Assembly (NCBI GenBank): GCA_016125555.1
Contig: WGLN01000001.1
Coordinates: 248,001-312,000 of the forward strand
Direction of reading: 5' to 3'
From: Porphyrobacter sp.
GTDB taxonomy: Bacteria > Pseudomonadota > Alphaproteobacteria > Sphingomonadales > Sphingomonadaceae
Length of the DNA: 64,000 bases
The first letter of the stretch is position 1, and each line of letters starts with the position of its first letter. The position numbers were made by a program, and so were the translations under genes. The notes below the pieces were generated by a model. The model ran no database searches. It saw nothing but the letters and a program-made list of their open reading frames with translations, and had not been told where the DNA came from. Of this stretch, positions 8,932 through 18,003 are shown one piece after another.

Positions 8932-9219
8932 CTATCCGCCGCCTTGTGCGGGAAAATCGGGGCGCGAGGCAAGCGCCATCGCTTCCTGGGCCGAATAGCG
9001 CCGGTCGCCGGCCTTCTCGATCACGTAGCCGCGGCGCTCCGCCTCCGGGAGCGCGACGAGGTGGCGGATCATCTCGGCGAAGGTGCCGCGGGTCAGCGCC
9101 TTGCCGCCGTCGAGCAGGCCGCCGCCATCATCCTTGGCATGGATCGCCGCACGGTCGTCCCAGGCGTGGCTGCCGCTCTGGTTGGTGAGCCCGCCGGAGG
9201 TGGGGGGATGGTCGGTCAT
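8932..9219 (-). CDS. Small hypothetical protein (95 aa)
   Basis: I do not recognise this protein. It is 95 residues, hydrophilic, with a glycine-rich N-terminal third, a central helix-forming TFAEMIRHLVALPEAERRGYV stretch and a final segment RRYSAQEAMALASR. It has no signal peptide or membrane segment. The ATG at 9219 has a strong AAGGAGG ribosome site, which argues that it is a real gene. It lies between lolD (58 bp gap) and the peroxidase gene (22 bp gap) on the same strand. Confidence 0.7.
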   Translation of the reverse strand: MTDHPPTSGGLTNQSGSHAWDDRAAIHAKDDGGGLLDGGKALTRGTFAEMIRHLVALPEAERRGYVIEKAGDRRYSAQEAMALASRPDFPAQGGG

Positions 9220-9277
9220 GATCGCTTCCTCCTTGTCTTGCAAACCCGTGCAATGTGGGGAGCGAAGTGCCGATCCG

Positions 9278-9958
9278 CTAGCGCAGCACGCCTTCCTTCA
9301 GCCGCACCACGCGGTCCATCCGGCTCGCGAGGCGCTCGTTATGGGTGGCGACCAGCGCCGCGCTGCCCTCCCCGCGCACGAGTTCGAGAAACTGCGCGAG
9401 CACCGCATCGGAGGTGTGCTCGTCGAGATTGCCGGTGGGCTCGTCCGCGAGCACCAGCGTCGGCCGGTTGGCAAGCGCGCGGGCGACCGCGACGCGCTGC
9501 TGCTCGCCGCCCGACAGCTGGCTCGGCCGGTGGGTGAGCCTTTCGCCGAGGCCGAGGCTGGCGAGCAGGCTTTCGGCACGCTCCTCCGCCTGCGGACGGG
9601 ACACACCGCGGATCATCTGCGGCATCACCACGTTCTCGCGCGCGTCGAAATCGGGCAAGAGGTGGTGGAACTGGTACACGAAGCCGAGATGTTCGCGCCG
9701 CAGCCGGGTCCGCGCATCGGCGGGCAGGCTTTCGGCCTGCTGCCCGGCGATGGCGATCTGCCCCTCGAACCCGCCTTCGAGCAGCCCCACCGCCTGCAGC
9801 AGCGTCGACTTGCCCGAACCCGAGGGGCCGAGCAGCGCCACGATCTCGCCCGGCATGATGTCGAGATCGACCCCGCGCAGCACCTCGATGCGCGTGTCCC
9901 CCTGTTGGAAGGAGCGTTTCAGCCCCTTGAGACTGACCGTGGCCGTTCCGCTATTCAT
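9278..9958 (-). CDS. lolD: Lipoprotein-releasing ABC transporter ATPase
   Basis: The 226-residue ATPase powers release of outer-membrane lipoproteins from the inner membrane to the LolA carrier. Walker [10 protein letters not shown] is at 44-52, the ABC signature [10 protein letters not shown] at 148-157 and Walker B LVLADEP at 168-174. The sequence MPQMIRGVS and the LFHLLPDF-like loop ([16 protein letters not shown]) are typical of LolD. The ATG at 9958 lies inside the last codons of lolC, an 8-bp overlap that couples their translation. The neighbour confirms the assignment, since ATPases of this subfamily (MacB, FtsE, LolD) are hard to separate by sequence alone. Confidence 0.94.
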   Translation of the reverse strand: MNSGTATVSLKGLKRSFQQGDTRIEVLRGVDLDIMPGEIVALLGPSGSGKSTLLQAVGLLEGGFEGQIAIAGQQAESLPADARTRLRREHLGFVYQFHHLLPDFDARENVVMPQMIRGVSRPQAEERAESLLASLGLGERLTHRPSQLSGGEQQRVAVARALANRPTLVLADEPTGNLDEHTSDAVLAQFLELVRGEGSAALVATHNERLASRMDRVVRLKEGVLR

Positions 9959-11204
9959 AACGCAGCACCTGCACCGGATCGGTGTTCGCCGCCTTGAAGG
10001 CCGGGTAGAGCGTTGCAAGAAAGCTCATCACCAGCGCCAGCGCAACGATCCCGAACACTTCCCAAGGGTCTGTGCGCGAGGGCAGGGTCGAGAGGAACCG
10101 CACCTGCGGGTCCCAGATCTGCTGGCCGGTGGTGAAGGCGATGAAATCGACGATCGGCTCGCGGAAGAACAGCACCACCGCGCCCAGCACCAGCCCCGCC
10201 GCGGTGCCGATCGCGCCGATGGTGGTCCCGGTGGTGACGAAGATCTTGGTGAGGCTGCGCCGCGTCGCGCCCATGGTGCGCATGATCGCGATGTCGCGGG
10301 TCTTGGCGCGCACCAGCATCACAAGGCTCGACAAGATGTTGAAGGCCGCGACAACCACCATGAAGCTGAGCGCCAGGAACATCGCCGCGCGCTCGACCTG
10401 CAGCGCCTCGAACAGCGCCGAGTTGATGCTCTTCCAGTCGGCGATCACCGCCTGTCCGGCGAGCTGGTCCTGAACGGGCGCGAGAATCTCGCCGACCCGG
10501 TAGGGATCGGTGACGGTGACCTCGATCATGCCGACCGAATCGCCCATCAGCAGCAGCGTTTGCGCGTCCTTCATCGGCATGACGATGAACTTTTCGTCGT
10601 AGTCGTAGATGCCCACCTCGAAGATCGCCCCGACCTCGTAGCCGATCCGCCGGATCGAACTGCCGAAGGGCGTGGTGCGCCCCTGCGGGTTGATGATGGT
10701 GATGGTGTCGCCGACCCGAGCGCCGATGTTCTGCGCGAGCCGCGAGCCGATCGCCACGCGCCCGGCCGCGCCGGTGCTCGAAGGGCGGTAGAGGCTGCGC
10801 ATGTCGCCGAGCACGACCTTTTCGCCGAGCTTGTCGATATCCGCATCGGTTTGGCCGCGCACGAATACCGCCTCGACATTGCCGTTGAAGCTGGTGAGCA
10901 GCGGTTTCTCGATCAGCGGCGAGGCACTGACGACACCCGGGGTCGCCTTGACCCTGGCGAGCACGTCCTGCCAGTTTTCCAGCTTCCCGCCATAGGACTG
11001 GATGATGGCGTGGCCGTTGAGGCTCACGATCTTGTCGAGCAGCTCGGCGCGAAAGCCGTTCATCACGCTCATCACGATCACCAGCATCGCGACCGAGAGC
11101 ATCACCACGCCCACCGATATGCCGGCGACAAGCGCGATGAAGGCCTCGCCCTTGCCGGGCCAGAGGTAGCGCTTGGCGATCATCCATTCGAAGGGGGAAA
11201 GCAT
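9951..11204 (-). CDS. lolC: Lipoprotein-releasing ABC transporter permease
   Basis: The 417-residue inner-membrane protein has the LolC/E arrangement. One membrane segment lies near residues 22-46, followed by a large periplasmic domain (about 47-265). Three more segments lie near 270-295, 315-345 and 380-405. The [11 protein letters not shown] coupling region faces LolD. Alphaproteobacteria generally have a single LolF-like permease that acts as a homodimer instead of separate LolC and LolE, and only one permease is present here. It heads the lolCD unit; no clear Shine-Dalgarno precedes the ATG. The 248 bp to the divergent purF hold both promoters but nothing I can assign. Confidence 0.93.
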   Translation of the reverse strand: MLSPFEWMIAKRYLWPGKGEAFIALVAGISVGVVMLSVAMLVIVMSVMNGFRAELLDKIVSLNGHAIIQSYGGKLENWQDVLARVKATPGVVSASPLIEKPLLTSFNGNVEAVFVRGQTDADIDKLGEKVVLGDMRSLYRPSSTGAAGRVAIGSRLAQNIGARVGDTITIINPQGRTTPFGSSIRRIGYEVGAIFEVGIYDYDEKFIVMPMKDAQTLLLMGDSVGMIEVTVTDPYRVGEILAPVQDQLAGQAVIADWKSINSALFEALQVERAAMFLALSFMVVVAAFNILSSLVMLVRAKTRDIAIMRTMGATRRSLTKIFVTTGTTIGAIGTAAGLVLGAVVLFFREPIVDFIAFTTGQQIWDPQVRFLSTLPSRTDPWEVFGIVALALVMSFLATLYPAFKAANTDPVQVLRYE

Positions 11205-11452
11205 CGGTTGTGCGGGCTGCCCTGTGCTTGATGAACGCAGCCTGTAGTGCGCGCGGGGGAAGGCCGCAATCCCGTGAGTCCTTGTTGTCCTACCGCTTCG
11301 CTGCTTGAGGACGGGTGGCCCCGCTTTCCCCCTCTGTCACACTTCGGTCGGCAAAAAGGCGGGCATCACGGGGCGCTTTCCCTTGTAATTGATCCGTCAC
11401 ATCGCCATTGGGGCAGTGCCCACCGGCGGTAACGCTGCGCACAGGTCTGGTG

Positions 11453-12940
11453 ATGCCCATGACACCCCTTAACGTGACCCACCCCTTCCGCGACGCGGAT
11501 GGCGACAAGCTGCGCGAGGAGTGCGGCATCTTCGGCGCGATCAACGCCTCCGATGCGTCGGCCGCGACCGCGCTCGGCCTGCACGCGCTCCAGCACCGCG
11601 GGCAGGAGGCGGCCGGCATCGTCAGCTGGGACGGGCGCGAGTTCTTCGTGCGTCGCGGGCTTGGCCATGTCGCCGAGAACTTCTCCTCCTCCGAAGCGAT
11701 TGCCGAGCTGCCGGGCCACATGGCCGCCGGCCACGTGCGCTATTCGACCACCGGGGGTTCGGGCCTCAGGAACGTCCAGCCGCTCTATGCCGATCTCGCC
11801 AGCGGCGGCTTCGCGGTGGCGCACAACGGCAACATCTCCAACGCCATGACCCTGCGCGCCGATCTGGTCGCCAAGGGCTCGATCTTCCAGTCGACCTCCG
11901 ACACCGAGGTGATCATCCACCTCGTCGCCACCAGCCGCTATCCCACCATCGCCGACCGGCTGGTGGACGCGCTGCGGCTGGTCGAGGGCGCCTACGCGCT
12001 GATCGTGATGACGCCCGAGGGGATGATCGCCTGCCGCGACCCGCTCGGCATCCGCCCGCTGGTGATGGGCAAGATGGGAGACGCGATCCTGTTCGCCTCC
12101 GAAACGGTCGCCTTCGACGTGGTCGGCGCCGATTTCATCCGCGAGGTCGAGCCGGGCGAGCTGGTGCTGGTCGACTTCGCCGGGCAGATCCGCTCGGTGC
12201 GCCCCTTCGGCAGCCCGCCCGCGCGCCCCTGCATCTTCGAGCACGTCTATTTCAGCCGGCCCGATTCCGTCTTCGCCGGCCGCTCGGTCTACGAGGCGCG
12301 CAAGGCGATCGGCGCGCAGCTCGCGACCGAGGCGCCGTGCGAGGCCGACCTCGTCGTCCCCGTCCCCGACAGCGGGGTGCCCGCCGCGATCGGCTTCGCG
12401 CAATCCTCGGGCATTCCCTTCGAGCTCGGGATCATCCGCTCGCACTATGTCGGGCGCACCTTCATCCAGCCTTCGGACGGCGCACGCCATTCCTCGGTCA
12501 AGCGCAAGCACAACGCCAACCGTTCGCTGGTGGAAGGCAAGCGGATCGTGCTGATCGACGATTCGATCGTGCGCGGCACCACCTCGCTGAAAATCGTCGA
12601 GATGATGCGCGAGGCGGGCGCCAAGGAAGTCCATCTCCGCGTCGCCAGCCCGCCCACCGCGCATTCCTGCTTCTACGGCGTCGACACGCCCGAACGCTCC
12701 AAGCTGCTTGCCGCGCGCATGGAGCTCGAGCCGATGCGCCAGTTCATCAAGGCTGACAGCCTCGCCTTCATCTCGATCGACGGGCTGTACCGCGCAGTCG
12801 GGCGCGAGAAGCGCGATGCGGCGCGCCCGCAATTCTGCGACGCCTGCTTCACCGGCGATTACCCCACCGCGCTGACCGACCTCGCCCAGAGCGAGGCGAA
12901 GAACGCCGAACTTCCCTTCGCTGACCCCAAGGCCGCGTGA
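11453..12940 (+). CDS. purF: Amidophosphoribosyltransferase
   Basis: This 495-residue enzyme performs the first committed step of purine synthesis, making phosphoribosylamine from PRPP and glutamine. A 23-residue propeptide precedes the catalytic cysteine of the glutaminase domain (C24 in EECGIFGA), which becomes the N-terminus after processing. The PRPP loop RIVLIDDSIVRGTTS is in the C-terminal phosphoribosyltransferase domain. A C-terminal FCDACF pair plus RPCIFEH are consistent with the iron-sulfur-containing Bacillus-type enzyme. ATG codons at 11453 and 11459 are both possible; neither has a strong ribosome site. The stop overlaps the next gene by 4 bp (GTGA). Confidence 0.96.
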   Translation: MPMTPLNVTHPFRDADGDKLREECGIFGAINASDASAATALGLHALQHRGQEAAGIVSWDGREFFVRRGLGHVAENFSSSEAIAELPGHMAAGHVRYSTTGGSGLRNVQPLYADLASGGFAVAHNGNISNAMTLRADLVAKGSIFQSTSDTEVIIHLVATSRYPTIADRLVDALRLVEGAYALIVMTPEGMIACRDPLGIRPLVMGKMGDAILFASETVAFDVVGADFIREVEPGELVLVDFAGQIRSVRPFGSPPARPCIFEHVYFSRPDSVFAGRSVYEARKAIGAQLATEAPCEADLVVPVPDSGVPAAIGFAQSSGIPFELGIIRSHYVGRTFIQPSDGARHSSVKRKHNANRSLVEGKRIVLIDDSIVRGTTSLKIVEMMREAGAKEVHLRVASPPTAHSCFYGVDTPERSKLLAARMELEPMRQFIKADSLAFISIDGLYRAVGREKRDAARPQFCDACFTGDYPTALTDLAQSEAKNAELPFADPKAA

Positions 12941-13662
12941 CCGACATGACCGAGACTGCCAAACCGCTTTCCGGGCGCATCGCGCTCGTCACCGGCGCGA
13001 GCCGCGGGATCGGCGCTGCCACGGCGAAGGCGCTGGCCGGGGCGGGCGCGCACGTCATCCTCGTGGCGCGCAAGGTCAAGGCGCTCGAGGAGGTCGAGGA
13101 CGCGATCCACGCCGCCGGCGGCACATCGACCATCGCCCCGCTCGACCTGACCGAGCCCGATGCGGTGCCGCGCCTCGCGCAGGCCATTGCCGGGCGCTGG
13201 GACACGCTCGATATCCTCGTTCTTTCAGCGGCCTATCTGCCGGAGCTCACACCGCTTTCGCAGATCGAGCCGAAGCAGTTCAACCAGGCGCTGCTCACCA
13301 ATGTGGTCGCCACCCAGGCGCTGATCGCCTCCTTCGACCCGCTGCTGCGCCGCGCCGAGGCGGGGCGGATCGTCGGGCTCACCAGCAGTCTCGGCTCGGC
13401 GCCGCGGCCCTATTGGGGGGCTTACGGCGCGACCAAGGCGGCGTTCGAGAACATGCTCGAAACCTATGCCGCCGAGGTCGAGAAGCTCGGCCCCTTGCGG
13501 GTCGCGATCATCGATCCGGGCGCGACCCGCACCGAAATGCGCGCGCGCGCCTATCCCGGCGAGGACCCGATGAGCCTCAAGCCGCCCGAAGCGGTGGCCG
13601 AGCGGATCGTCGCGCTGCTCACGGAAGGCTTCGATTCGCTGCATCGCGAGCGGATCGACTGA
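12937..13662 (+). CDS. SDR family NAD(P)-dependent oxidoreductase
   Basis: A 241-residue short-chain dehydrogenase with the nucleotide-binding TGASRGIG at residues 19-26, a serine in LTSSLGS and the catalytic pair Y163/K167 in YGATK. The middle ILVLSAAYL replaces the common NNAG motif, as seen in a proteobacterial subgroup close to FabG/YciK. The GTG at 12937 overlaps the purF stop, so it is cotranscribed and coupled to purF; an ATG at 12946 would shorten it by three residues. No link to purine synthesis is implied by the family, and the substrate is unknown. Confidence 0.88.
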   Translation: MTDMTETAKPLSGRIALVTGASRGIGAATAKALAGAGAHVILVARKVKALEEVEDAIHAAGGTSTIAPLDLTEPDAVPRLAQAIAGRWDTLDILVLSAAYLPELTPLSQIEPKQFNQALLTNVVATQALIASFDPLLRRAEAGRIVGLTSSLGSAPRPYWGAYGATKAAFENMLETYAAEVEKLGPLRVAIIDPGATRTEMRARAYPGEDPMSLKPPEAVAERIVALLTEGFDSLHRERID

Positions 13663-13791
13663 CGCATCCCTTTTTTCGGCCCCCTAACGCCGCGTTAAGC
13701 ATCGCTTTCAAGGCTTCGTTAGCCTTTTGCGGCAAGAACCTTCGGCCAAGCCCGCGCAGGCCCGCGCGGTGCCGTAACGAGGTTGAACGCG

Positions 13792-14139
13792 ATGGCTTTG
13801 GACCGCGATTCCTATCGTCTGGCCGCGCAGGAGGACCGCTGCGCGCCTCGCACCCGTCTCACCATCCCGGCGACGCTGCGCGCCTCGGGCGGCCGCGCCT
13901 TCCAGAGCGTGGTGCATGACCTGTCGATCTCGGGCTTCTCGGCGGCCTCGATCAACCGGATGCACGAAGGCCAGCTGTGCTGGCTGACCCTGCCCGGCCT
14001 CGAATCGCTGCAGGCCGAGGTGGTGTGGTGGGACAACTGCATCGTCGGCTGCGCCTTTTCGGAACTGCTGAGCCCGATCGTGCACGACAACATCCTGCAG
14101 CGTTACAGCAATGTGGGCGTCTACCGTCAGGTGATCTGA
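13792..14139 (+). CDS. PilZ domain protein
   Basis: The 115-residue protein is a single PilZ domain, a receptor for the second messenger cyclic di-GMP. The RCAPRTR segment supplies the arginine motif and DLSISGFSAAS the second ((D/N)xSxxG) motif, so ligand binding looks intact. There is no output domain, so it would act by contacting a partner protein. The ATG at 13792 has a GAGG ribosome site at about 13778-13781. It stands 129 bp after the SDR gene and may have its own promoter. Two much larger PilZ-containing proteins occur at 52-57 kb. Confidence 0.9.
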   Translation: MALDRDSYRLAAQEDRCAPRTRLTIPATLRASGGRAFQSVVHDLSISGFSAASINRMHEGQLCWLTLPGLESLQAEVVWWDNCIVGCAFSELLSPIVHDNILQRYSNVGVYRQVI

Positions 14140-14175
14140 GCGACGACGGGCCGACGCCGCTCGCCGCCCGCTGCC

Positions 14176-15384
14176 CTACGTGATCGACGCGGCGATCTTC
14201 ATCACCAGCGCACCGGTCTTGCGGCGATAGTCGCTCGATGTCGCGGTCGGCCAGTTGCTGATGACCGCGACCACCAGCTGCTTGTCGGGCACGATGGTGA
14301 TCGCCTGGCCGAAGATGCCCTGCGCGCCGAAATTGCCGCCGGGATAGGTCCACCACTGATAGCCGTAGCCGCCCTCGCCGAAGTCGACGACCCGCGCGGT
14401 CGCCTCGGCGAACCAGCCCTCGGGCACCGCGCCCTTGCCGCCCTCGAGCACGAACTGGCCCATCCGCGCGTAATCCGACAGCCGCAGGGACAGGCAGCAC
14501 CCGCCGATATTGCCGCCGCGCGGGTCGACCATCCAGAACATCCCCCCGGCAAAGCCCGCCGGCTCGACGATCTTCTTCTGCGCATATTCGGCGAGCGGCA
14601 GGCCGACGGCGTTTTCCACCAGCACCCCGATGAGGTTGGTCTCGCCGGTCTTGTAGACCCACTTGGTGCCCGGCTGCGCCTCGCGCTCCAGACCCTTCAT
14701 CTGCATGACGATCGCGTCGGGGCCGTATTCGACAACGTAGCGATTCATCTGTGCGACGTCGCTGTTGGGATCGGTGTAGTCCTCGTTCCACTTGACGCCG
14801 CTGGTCATGGTGGCGAGCTGGCGGACGGTCACCCCGTCATAGGCCGAACCGGCGAGATCGGGGATGTAGTCGGTGACCGGATCGGACAGGCTCTTGATGA
14901 AGCCGTCCTTTACCGCCGCGCCGAGCAGGGTGGAGGTGAAGCTCTTGGCGACCGAGAAGCTGGTCCAGCGGTCCTTGGGCCCCATGCCGAGCCCGTAATC
15001 CTCGAAACGGACCTTGCCGCCCTGCAGCACCATGATGCCGGCCGCATGGGTTTCGGCCATCAGCGCCCTGAGATCGGCCTGCAGCGCGGGGCTGAGCGGC
15101 GCCCCCTGCGGCAGCGCGCGCGGGGTGCGCGCGGGCGGGACCTCGATCCCCGCGAACCAGTCCTCCATAGCTCGGAAACGCGCCGAGCGCTGCGCATCGT
15201 TCCAGAACAGCACCTGCAATTCGGACTGCGGGTGCTCGGGCGGCTGGGTCATGGTCACGGCAGGGAGCGGCGGAGGTGCGGCGGCGACGTCGTCCGCCGG
15301 GGCGTAGGAGCCTGCGCAACCCGCCAGCAGCGCGGCCAACCCCGCGCCCGCAACCATTCGCGAAATGCCCCGCAGTGCCCTCAT
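14176..15384 (-). CDS. Serine hydrolase lipoprotein (beta-lactamase/NylB-like)
   Basis: A 402-residue lipoprotein: the signal peptide ends at the lipobox LAGC with C23 as lipid anchor. The class C beta-lactamase-like fold carries the catalytic SVAK tetrad (SxxK, residues 144-147) and later segments TMTSGVKWNEDYTDP and LPLAEYAQKKI. These match the 6-aminohexanoate-dimer hydrolase/esterase-like branch (PF00144) rather than true beta-lactamases. The substrate could be an ester or a peptide-like amide. An AGGAG site lies 8 bases before the ATG. It converges on the PilZ gene with a 36-bp gap. Confidence 0.87.
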   Translation of the reverse strand: MRALRGISRMVAGAGLAALLAGCAGSYAPADDVAAAPPPLPAVTMTQPPEHPQSELQVLFWNDAQRSARFRAMEDWFAGIEVPPARTPRALPQGAPLSPALQADLRALMAETHAAGIMVLQGGKVRFEDYGLGMGPKDRWTSFSVAKSFTSTLLGAAVKDGFIKSLSDPVTDYIPDLAGSAYDGVTVRQLATMTSGVKWNEDYTDPNSDVAQMNRYVVEYGPDAIVMQMKGLEREAQPGTKWVYKTGETNLIGVLVENAVGLPLAEYAQKKIVEPAGFAGGMFWMVDPRGGNIGGCCLSLRLSDYARMGQFVLEGGKGAVPEGWFAEATARVVDFGEGGYGYQWWTYPGGNFGAQGIFGQAITIVPDKQLVVAVISNWPTATSSDYRRKTGALVMKIAASIT

Positions 15385-15452
15385 GCCTCAACTCCTCTCG
15401 CCATCTTGTGGGGAGAGGATAGGCGGGTGGCTATGCGCGGGGCAAGCCCCCG

Positions 15453-16844
15453 TCAGCCGCCTTTCATCGCCTTCAGGGCCGCCAGCGCCCGTTCGCGCGC
15501 CGCCTTGTGGGCGATGATCTTGCGCGGATAGCCGGCGGGGCGGCACCCGGCCTCCTCGGGATCGTGCACCGCGGCATCGGAAAGCCCCTTCAATTCGGGC
15601 ACATAGGTGCGGATGTAGCGCGCAGCATCGAACTTCTCGGATTGCGTCAGCGGGGCCATGATCCGGCTGAACATGTTCGAATCCACCCCGGTCCCCGCGG
15701 TCCACTGCCAGTTGGTGGCGTTCGACGCGTAGTCGGCATCGACAAGGCAATCCCAGAACCACTTTTCGCCCTCGCGCCAGTCGATCAGCAGGTGCTTGAT
15801 GAGGAAACTGGCGGTGATCATCCGCACGCGGTTGTGCATCCATCCGGTCTGCCACAGCTGGCGCATCCCGGCATCGACGATCGGGTAGCCGGTGCGGCCC
15901 TGCTGCCAGGCTTTCAGATCGCGCGCGGCGGCCTCGTCGGTGGCGGGATCGCGCCAGCCGAAGCGGTCGAAATCCTCGCGGTAGTTCTTGGTGGCGTAAT
16001 CGGGAAACTGGCAGATCGCGTTCTGGGCGTAGTCGCGCCAGATCAGCTCGCCTTCATAGGTGCGCCAGCCGTCCGAACGTTTGTGCTTGAAGGCGTGCCA
16101 CATCTGGATCGGCGAGATTTCGCCGAAGTGAAGGTGCGGGGACATGCGCGAGACCCCGTCCACGCTCGGCAGGTTGCGCTTGTCGTTATAGCCGTCGACG
16201 TGGTCGAGCCACCATTGGAGGCGCTCGTGCGCGGCCTCCTCGCCCACCTGCCAGAATTCGCGCAAGCCCCCCGCCCAGTCGGGCCTGGTGGGGAGCAGGT
16301 TCCATGAGGCGAGATTGTCGCTCGCGGGCCAGCTTTCGGGCGAGGACAGGGTTTCGGGCGCGGGCAGTTCGTCGCGCGGGGGAAACGCGCTGCGCATCGC
16401 CCGGCTGAAAGGGGTGTAGATCTTGTAGGGTTCGCCCGATCCGGTGAGGATCGAACCGGGCGGCATCAGGTAGTTGCCGTCGTAGAGCTGGAGGTCGAGC
16501 CGTTCGGCGAGCTTCTTCTGCGCCTTCCTCCACCACGGCTCGTAATGACGGTTGGCGTGGATGGTGCTCGCTCCGACCTCCGCCGCCAGCTTGGCAAGCT
16601 CCTCCACTGCGTCGCCACGCCGCAGGATCAGCTTCGTGTGGCGCTGCGCGAGGCTGTTCGACAGGCTTTCGAGCGAATGGTGCAGCCACCAGCGCGAGGC
16701 GCCGCCGTAGGCGTGGTGCTTCGGGCTCTCGTCGTCGAGGACATAGACGCACACCACCGGCCCGGCCTTGGCGGCGCGATAGAGCGCAGGGTTATCGGCA
16801 AGGCGCAGGTCGCGGCGCAGCCATACGATCTGGGGAGAACTCAA
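15453..16844 (-). CDS. phrB: Deoxyribodipyrimidine photolyase
   Basis: The 463-residue flavoprotein repairs UV-induced cyclobutane pyrimidine dimers using light. The N-terminal antenna domain starts QIVWLRRDLRLADNPAL; the FAD-binding C-terminal half contains TGYPIVDAGMRQLWQTGWMHNR and ATNWQWTAGTG, which are diagnostic of class I CPD photolyases. The TTG at 16844 is chosen because a perfect GGAGGT lies six bases upstream. The frame continues open to 16886 only because it passes through a palindromic repeat encoding an unrelated FDKLRANG signature. No other repair gene is adjacent. Confidence 0.93.
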   Translation of the reverse strand: MSSPQIVWLRRDLRLADNPALYRAAKAGPVVCVYVLDDESPKHHAYGGASRWWLHHSLESLSNSLAQRHTKLILRRGDAVEELAKLAAEVGASTIHANRHYEPWWRKAQKKLAERLDLQLYDGNYLMPPGSILTGSGEPYKIYTPFSRAMRSAFPPRDELPAPETLSSPESWPASDNLASWNLLPTRPDWAGGLREFWQVGEEAAHERLQWWLDHVDGYNDKRNLPSVDGVSRMSPHLHFGEISPIQMWHAFKHKRSDGWRTYEGELIWRDYAQNAICQFPDYATKNYREDFDRFGWRDPATDEAAARDLKAWQQGRTGYPIVDAGMRQLWQTGWMHNRVRMITASFLIKHLLIDWREGEKWFWDCLVDADYASNATNWQWTAGTGVDSNMFSRIMAPLTQSEKFDAARYIRTYVPELKGLSDAAVHDPEEAGCRPAGYPRKIIAHKAARERALAALKAMKGG

Positions 16845-16853
16845 AGAAAGACC

Positions 16854-16946
16854 TCCGTTCGCCCTGAGCTTGTCGAAGGGCCGCACTTCTCTTCAACCCG
16901 TCTGCCCGAGAAAGGACGGTGCTTCGACAAGCTCAGCACGAACGGG
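16854..16946. repeat. Palindromic dispersed repeat (FDKLRAN-type)
   Basis: Two arms of about 29 bases form an imperfect inverted repeat. The left arm at 16854-16882 contains GAGCTTGTCGAAGGG and the right arm at 16918-16946 contains GCTTCGACAAGCTCAGC, with 35 bases between. Translated, such arms read FDKLRANG or SLSKH, a signature I recognise from dispersed extragenic repeats in alphaproteobacterial genomes. It fills the gap between the photolyase start and the end of the next leftward gene. It could fold as a long hairpin in the transcript and act as a partial terminator. Confidence 0.75.
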
Positions 16947-16964
16947 TGTGGTGAGGTAATGCGC

Positions 16965-17894
16965 TTAGCCCGAACTCGGTTCCTCGCCCAAAGGCTGACA
17001 CCGCACATCCGGCAGCGCGACCGAGAACCGGTCCCGCGCGCGCGGATCGGTGAAGCGGGCGTCATAGAGGACCACCGAGCCGTCCGCCGCCCGCGTGGCA
17101 AAGGGCGCGCGCGACCAGAACAGGAAGGCGTCGAGCTGGGGATTGGTGCCGCGGGCCTCGGTGAGGTCGGGGAGGCGGCAATCGCCGACGACTTCGCCGT
17201 CGATGCCATAGCGTCCGTTCTCGCCGACGATGAGCTCACGCCGCAGGGGTCCCCAAAGCGGCAGCGGGCTGGCGATCACGGTCGCTCCGCTGATGGGCGT
17301 GTAGGAGTAGAAATTCTTGTCGTTCCACGTGGTCAAGGCATTCACCCCGATATAGACCAGCACCGCCGCAATCCCCACCTGCCCAGCGCGCGCCCACTCC
17401 GCTCCCGCCTTCTCGCGCCGCCGCGACACCCACACGCTCGCGATCAGCAGCGCCCATAGCCACACGTCGATGATGAACAGCGTGTCGCCGTAGAACCATT
17501 GCGAGGAGAAGGGCTCCAGCAGCCTGATGCCGTAGACATTGAGCCAGTCCATCGCCGGGTGCGTGAGGCAGCCGATGAAGGCCATCGCATAGAGCCACCC
17601 GAAGCGCACCGGCAGCCGCGCCTCGGGCCGCGTGCCGCGCTTGGTCTGCCAGCGGTCGAACGCCCACAATATCCCCGCCAGCACCAAGGGCAGCAGCACC
17701 AGTGCGGGCGGGCCGTGGGTGATGCCTCTGCGGAAGGCGAGGTGCTCGGTGCCCTCGAGCCAGAAGAAGCACGCCGCGTCCACATCGGGCAGGTTCGCGC
17801 CGATGATGAGGGCCGGCATGGCAAGCCCCGTGGTCCGCTTAAGCCCCGCCTGCCCCAGCACCGCGCCGACGAGGCTATGTGTCAGATTGTCCAT
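16965..17894 (-). CDS. YdjM-like membrane-bound metal-dependent hydrolase
   Basis: A 309-residue inner-membrane protein of the PF04307 (YdjM) family. Conserved motifs are NLTHSLVGAVLG at the N-terminus, NLPDVD, RRGITHG and CLTHPAMDWLN, whose histidines and aspartates suggest a bound metal. About four hydrophobic segments lie in the first 185 residues, with a soluble C-terminal part. In E. coli the family member is under LexA control; I see no LexA-like box here. The biochemical reaction is unknown. No strong ribosome site precedes the ATG. Confidence 0.86.
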   Translation of the reverse strand: MDNLTHSLVGAVLGQAGLKRTTGLAMPALIIGANLPDVDAACFFWLEGTEHLAFRRGITHGPPALVLLPLVLAGILWAFDRWQTKRGTRPEARLPVRFGWLYAMAFIGCLTHPAMDWLNVYGIRLLEPFSSQWFYGDTLFIIDVWLWALLIASVWVSRRREKAGAEWARAGQVGIAAVLVYIGVNALTTWNDKNFYSYTPISGATVIASPLPLWGPLRRELIVGENGRYGIDGEVVGDCRLPDLTEARGTNPQLDAFLFWSRAPFATRAADGSVVLYDARFTDPRARDRFSVALPDVRCQPLGEEPSSG

Positions 17895-18003
17895 GAGAAC
17901 GCTGGCTAGCGCGCCGCCGCCAATCTAGCGAGTGGAAATGCGCGCTTGGAGATTTGGGGGGGCCTCGCCTATCGCAGCGCGAAAGACACGGGAGAGAACC
18001 ACG

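Noticed and set aside
13681..13700. Small TAACG/CGTTA palindrome as terminator of the purF unit
   Set aside because: Five-bp stem with the T-run on the wrong side; too weak to call.
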